From Olivibacter sp. XZL3 (GTDB lineage Bacteria; Bacteroidota; Bacteroidia; Sphingobacteriales; Sphingobacteriaceae): a stretch of DNA of 64,000 bases. Below the pieces are notes generated by a model. The model saw only the letters and a list, made by a program, of their open reading frames with translations. It searched no databases and was not told the DNA's origin. Each line of letters begins with the position of its first letter. Position 1 is the stretch's first letter. The position numbers and the translations under genes are program-made. Below, piece by piece: positions 61,997 through 64,000 of this stretch. The stretch lies in NCBI RefSeq assembly GCF_004368405.1, contig NZ_SBJH01000032.1:1-64000 (forward strand). The letters run 5' to 3'.

Positions 61997-64000
61997 TGAG
62001 ATCATGACGAAAGACGGAGACGATTTTCGTCTTTATAAGGATAAGGAAGCGGTAAGGTCATACTTTTTAGACTATGTGAACAAGAACACGGTGTTCTTCT
62101 ATACCTTAAAGGAGAAGATAGATTATTTGATTGAAAACAAATATTATATCAACTTCTACGAACACTACTCGTTCGAACAGATGAAGGAGGTGTACGACTT
62201 TGTATATGCTAAGAAGTTCAGATTCCCTTCCTTCATGAGCGCTTTCAAGTTCTTTCAAAGTTATGCCTTGCGAGATGACAGCGGCGAAAAATTCTTGGAG
62301 CGGTACGAGGATCGGGTGGTATGCGTTTCGCTGTATTTGGCGGCGGGCGACTTGAATCGTGCATTGGAATATGCGGAGATTTTGATCAATCAAGAATATC
62401 AACCCGCTACACCGACGTTTTTGAATGCGGGTAAGCTTCGTTCGGGAGAACTTGTTTCTTGTTTTCTAGACGAGATAGGCGACAGCTTGAGCGGAATCAG
62501 CTATGCGATTGATGAGGCCATGAAGCTTTCATCCATCGGCGGCGGTGTATCTTTTAACATTTCGAAGGTTAGAGCGCGCGGAGAGGCTATCAAAGGAGTA
62601 GAAGGTCGTTCGAGCGGCGTATTGCCGGTGATGAAAATAATGGAAGATACCTTCTCTTATGCAAATCAATTAGGGCAGCGCCCAGGTGCCGGAGCGGTAT
62701 ATCTGAACGTTTTTCATAGCGATATCGAAGAGTTTTTAGATTGTAAGAAGATCAATGTGGATGAGAAGTCGCGCATTAAATCCCTGTCTATCGGCGTTAT
62801 TATTCCCGACAAATTTATGCAGATCGCCGAACACGACGAGGTTTGTTATCTTTTCTATCCGCATACGGTGTTTCAAGAGTATGGCCAGTACCTCGATGAA
62901 CTCGATATGACGAAGATGTATGACGAGCTGGTAAGCAATCCAAAAGTGAAGAAGCGCAAAATCAACGCACGCCATCTTTTGATAAAGGTTGCACAGACAC
63001 AGAAAGAAAGTGGTTACCCTTACCTTTTCTTTAAGGATAATGCGAACCGGGGACATGCCTTGAACGGTGTTGGCTCCGTTAAATTTTCGAACTTATGTAC
63101 GGAGATTATGCAGCTATCAGAAGTGTCTGATATCACGCCTTATCATCAGGAAGACACGATCCGCTATGGTATCTCCTGTAATCTCGGTTCCTTGAATATT
63201 GCGACTACCATGGAGAATGGCCGGATTAAAGAGGTGGTGAAAACAGCAATGCGGTCGTTAACGGTTGTGTCTGACATGACGGACATTAAAATGGTTCCTA
63301 CAATCCAAAAAGCGAATCGCGAGTTACATAGTGTCGGACTGGGAGCAATGAATTTGCATGGTTTTCTGGCGAAGAACTTTATTACCTATGAAAGTAAGGA
63401 AGCGCTCGATTTTTGTAACGTGTTCTTTATGATGGTGAACTTTTATTCTTTGGAATGTTCTATGGAGATAGCAAAGGAGAGAGGGCTTACTTTTAAAGGC
63501 TTTGAAAACTCGGATTACGCAACCGGCGTCTATTTCGATAAGTATACTAGTACGGAATACAATCCCGTAACAGACCGCGTGAAGGAATTGTTCGATGGCA
63601 TAGAGATCCCTGACCGTGCCGCTTGGGAACAACTAAAACAGCAAGTGATGCAACATGGCGTATACCATGCTTATCGAATGGCGATTGCACCCAATCAGTC
63701 TACTTCTTACATTATGAATGCGACCGCGTCGGTTATGCCGGTAGTAGACACCATCGAAGTGCGTGAGTATGGAGATAGTACTACCTACTACCCAATGCCT
63801 TATTTAAATAACGATAACTATTTCTACTATAAATCAGCCTACGATATGGATCAAAAGAATGTATTGCGATTGATTTCCGTTATACAAAGGCATGTGGACC
63901 AGGGTATTTCAACCATTTTGCATACGAATTCAAAAGATACCACGCGGGATCTGGCGAAGTACTATATCTATGCCCACAAAATGGGATTGAAATCATTATA
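61938..64000 (+). CDS. nrdE: Class Ib ribonucleoside-diphosphate reductase alpha subunit (partial, runs off the edge)
   Basis: The first 687 codons of NrdE are open to the window end, so only the 3' end is missing (NrdE is usually about 700 residues). The cytosolic large subunit reduces ribonucleoside diphosphates to deoxy forms. The active-site cysteine of the substrate pair is in ELVSCFLDE (Cys175). LSSIGGGVSFNISKVRARG, NLCTEI near 390 with the radical cysteine and PNQSTSYIMNATASVMPV near 583 are family signatures. The start overlaps nrdI by 59 bp in another frame. nrdF presumably follows beyond the window. Confidence 0.93.
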   Translation, partial: MNTTVTKDGNIAKKWILLNNEIMTKDGDDFRLYKDKEAVRSYFLDYVNKNTVFFYTLKEKIDYLIENKYYINFYEHYSFEQMKEVYDFVYAKKFRFPSFMSAFKFFQSYALRDDSGEKFLERYEDRVVCVSLYLAAGDLNRALEYAEILINQEYQPATPTFLNAGKLRSGELVSCFLDEIGDSLSGISYAIDEAMKLSSIGGGVSFNISKVRARGEAIKGVEGRSSGVLPVMKIMEDTFSYANQLGQRPGAGAVYLNVFHSDIEEFLDCKKINVDEKSRIKSLSIGVIIPDKFMQIAEHDEVCYLFYPHTVFQEYGQYLDELDMTKMYDELVSNPKVKKRKINARHLLIKVAQTQKESGYPYLFFKDNANRGHALNGVGSVKFSNLCTEIMQLSEVSDITPYHQEDTIRYGISCNLGSLNIATTMENGRIKEVVKTAMRSLTVVSDMTDIKMVPTIQKANRELHSVGLGAMNLHGFLAKNFITYESKEALDFCNVFFMMVNFYSLECSMEIAKERGLTFKGFENSDYATGVYFDKYTSTEYNPVTDRVKELFDGIEIPDRAAWEQLKQQVMQHGVYHAYRMAIAPNQSTSYIMNATASVMPVVDTIEVREYGDSTTYYPMPYLNNDNYFYYKSAYDMDQKNVLRLISVIQRHVDQGISTILHTNSKDTTRDLAKYYIYAHKMGLKSL

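Noticed and set aside
1-64000. CRISPR arrays, tRNA or rRNA genes, integrases, insertion sequences, toxin-antitoxin or defence systems
   Set aside because: I looked for regular spaced repeats, cloverleaf patterns and transposase, nuclease or toxin motifs and saw none that hold up.

Overview
The window reads as chromosomal DNA of a Bacteroidota member, most likely family Sphingobacteriaceae (Sphingobacterium, Olivibacter, Parapedobacter or Pedobacter type). The grounds are two tandem SusC/SusD pairs, many secreted lipoproteins, few Shine-Dalgarno sequences and moderate GC (judged by eye, not computed). I see no rRNA, tRNA, CRISPR array, intact insertion sequence or prophage.

Layout. 1-8.2 kb: housekeeping and accessory genes, including an S15-type hydrolase, a glycine-zipper lipoprotein, a methyltransferase/LysR divergent pair, a GH125 alpha-mannosidase, a KdgF-like cupin and a GtrA-family gene broken by a frameshift. 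8.3-15.2 kb: a TetR-controlled RND efflux operon (tetR, adaptor, inner-membrane pump, outer-membrane factor) with a pterin dehydratase gene behind it. 15.3-22.4 kb: an NlpC/P60 peptidase with a PfkB kinase, an Hsp20, a RidA / D-threonine-aldolase-like / M19 dipeptidase operon and a Tat-exported sugar isomerase-like protein.

22.5-50.1 kb is the core: a complete pectin utilisation locus. It holds a LacI regulator, rhamnogalacturonan acetylesterase plus pectin methylesterase, a second methylesterase with GH43 and PL10 pectate lyase on the other strand, two SusCD transporter pairs, GH28 polygalacturonase, GH105 unsaturated uronyl hydrolase, then uxaB, uxaA, uxaC and a hexuronate MFS transporter. 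Esters are removed outside the cell, PL10 and GH28 cut homogalacturonan, SusCD import oligomers, GH105 and KdgF handle unsaturated ends, ExuT-like MFS imports monomers, and UxaC-UxaB-UxaA take galacturonate to 2-keto-3-deoxygluconate (KDG). No KDG kinase or aldolase is recognisable here. Four matching 24-bp palindromes with arms close to GCAATCGTT and AACGATTGC lie 88-129 bp upstream of the main transcription units and look like the operators of the LacI protein.

50.2-64 kb: a second MFS transporter, Tat-exported alkaline phosphatase, D-lactate dehydrogenase, an SGNH hydrolase, a secreted glycerophosphodiesterase, the glpD-glpK-glpF operon divergent from a DeoR/GlpR-type regulator (phased TTTCGAAA boxes between them), and a class Ib ribonucleotide reductase operon nrdH-nrdI-nrdE whose last gene runs off the right edge.

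The strongest non-coding signals are the LacI operator set, the duplicated TetR operator and the GlpR boxes. Others are a degenerate 11-bp tandem repeat in a 0.66 kb gene-free gap inside the pectin locus, and a pair of hairpin modules with similar tails at 54.2-54.4 kb. Nothing here is clearly an undescribed defence or mobile system.
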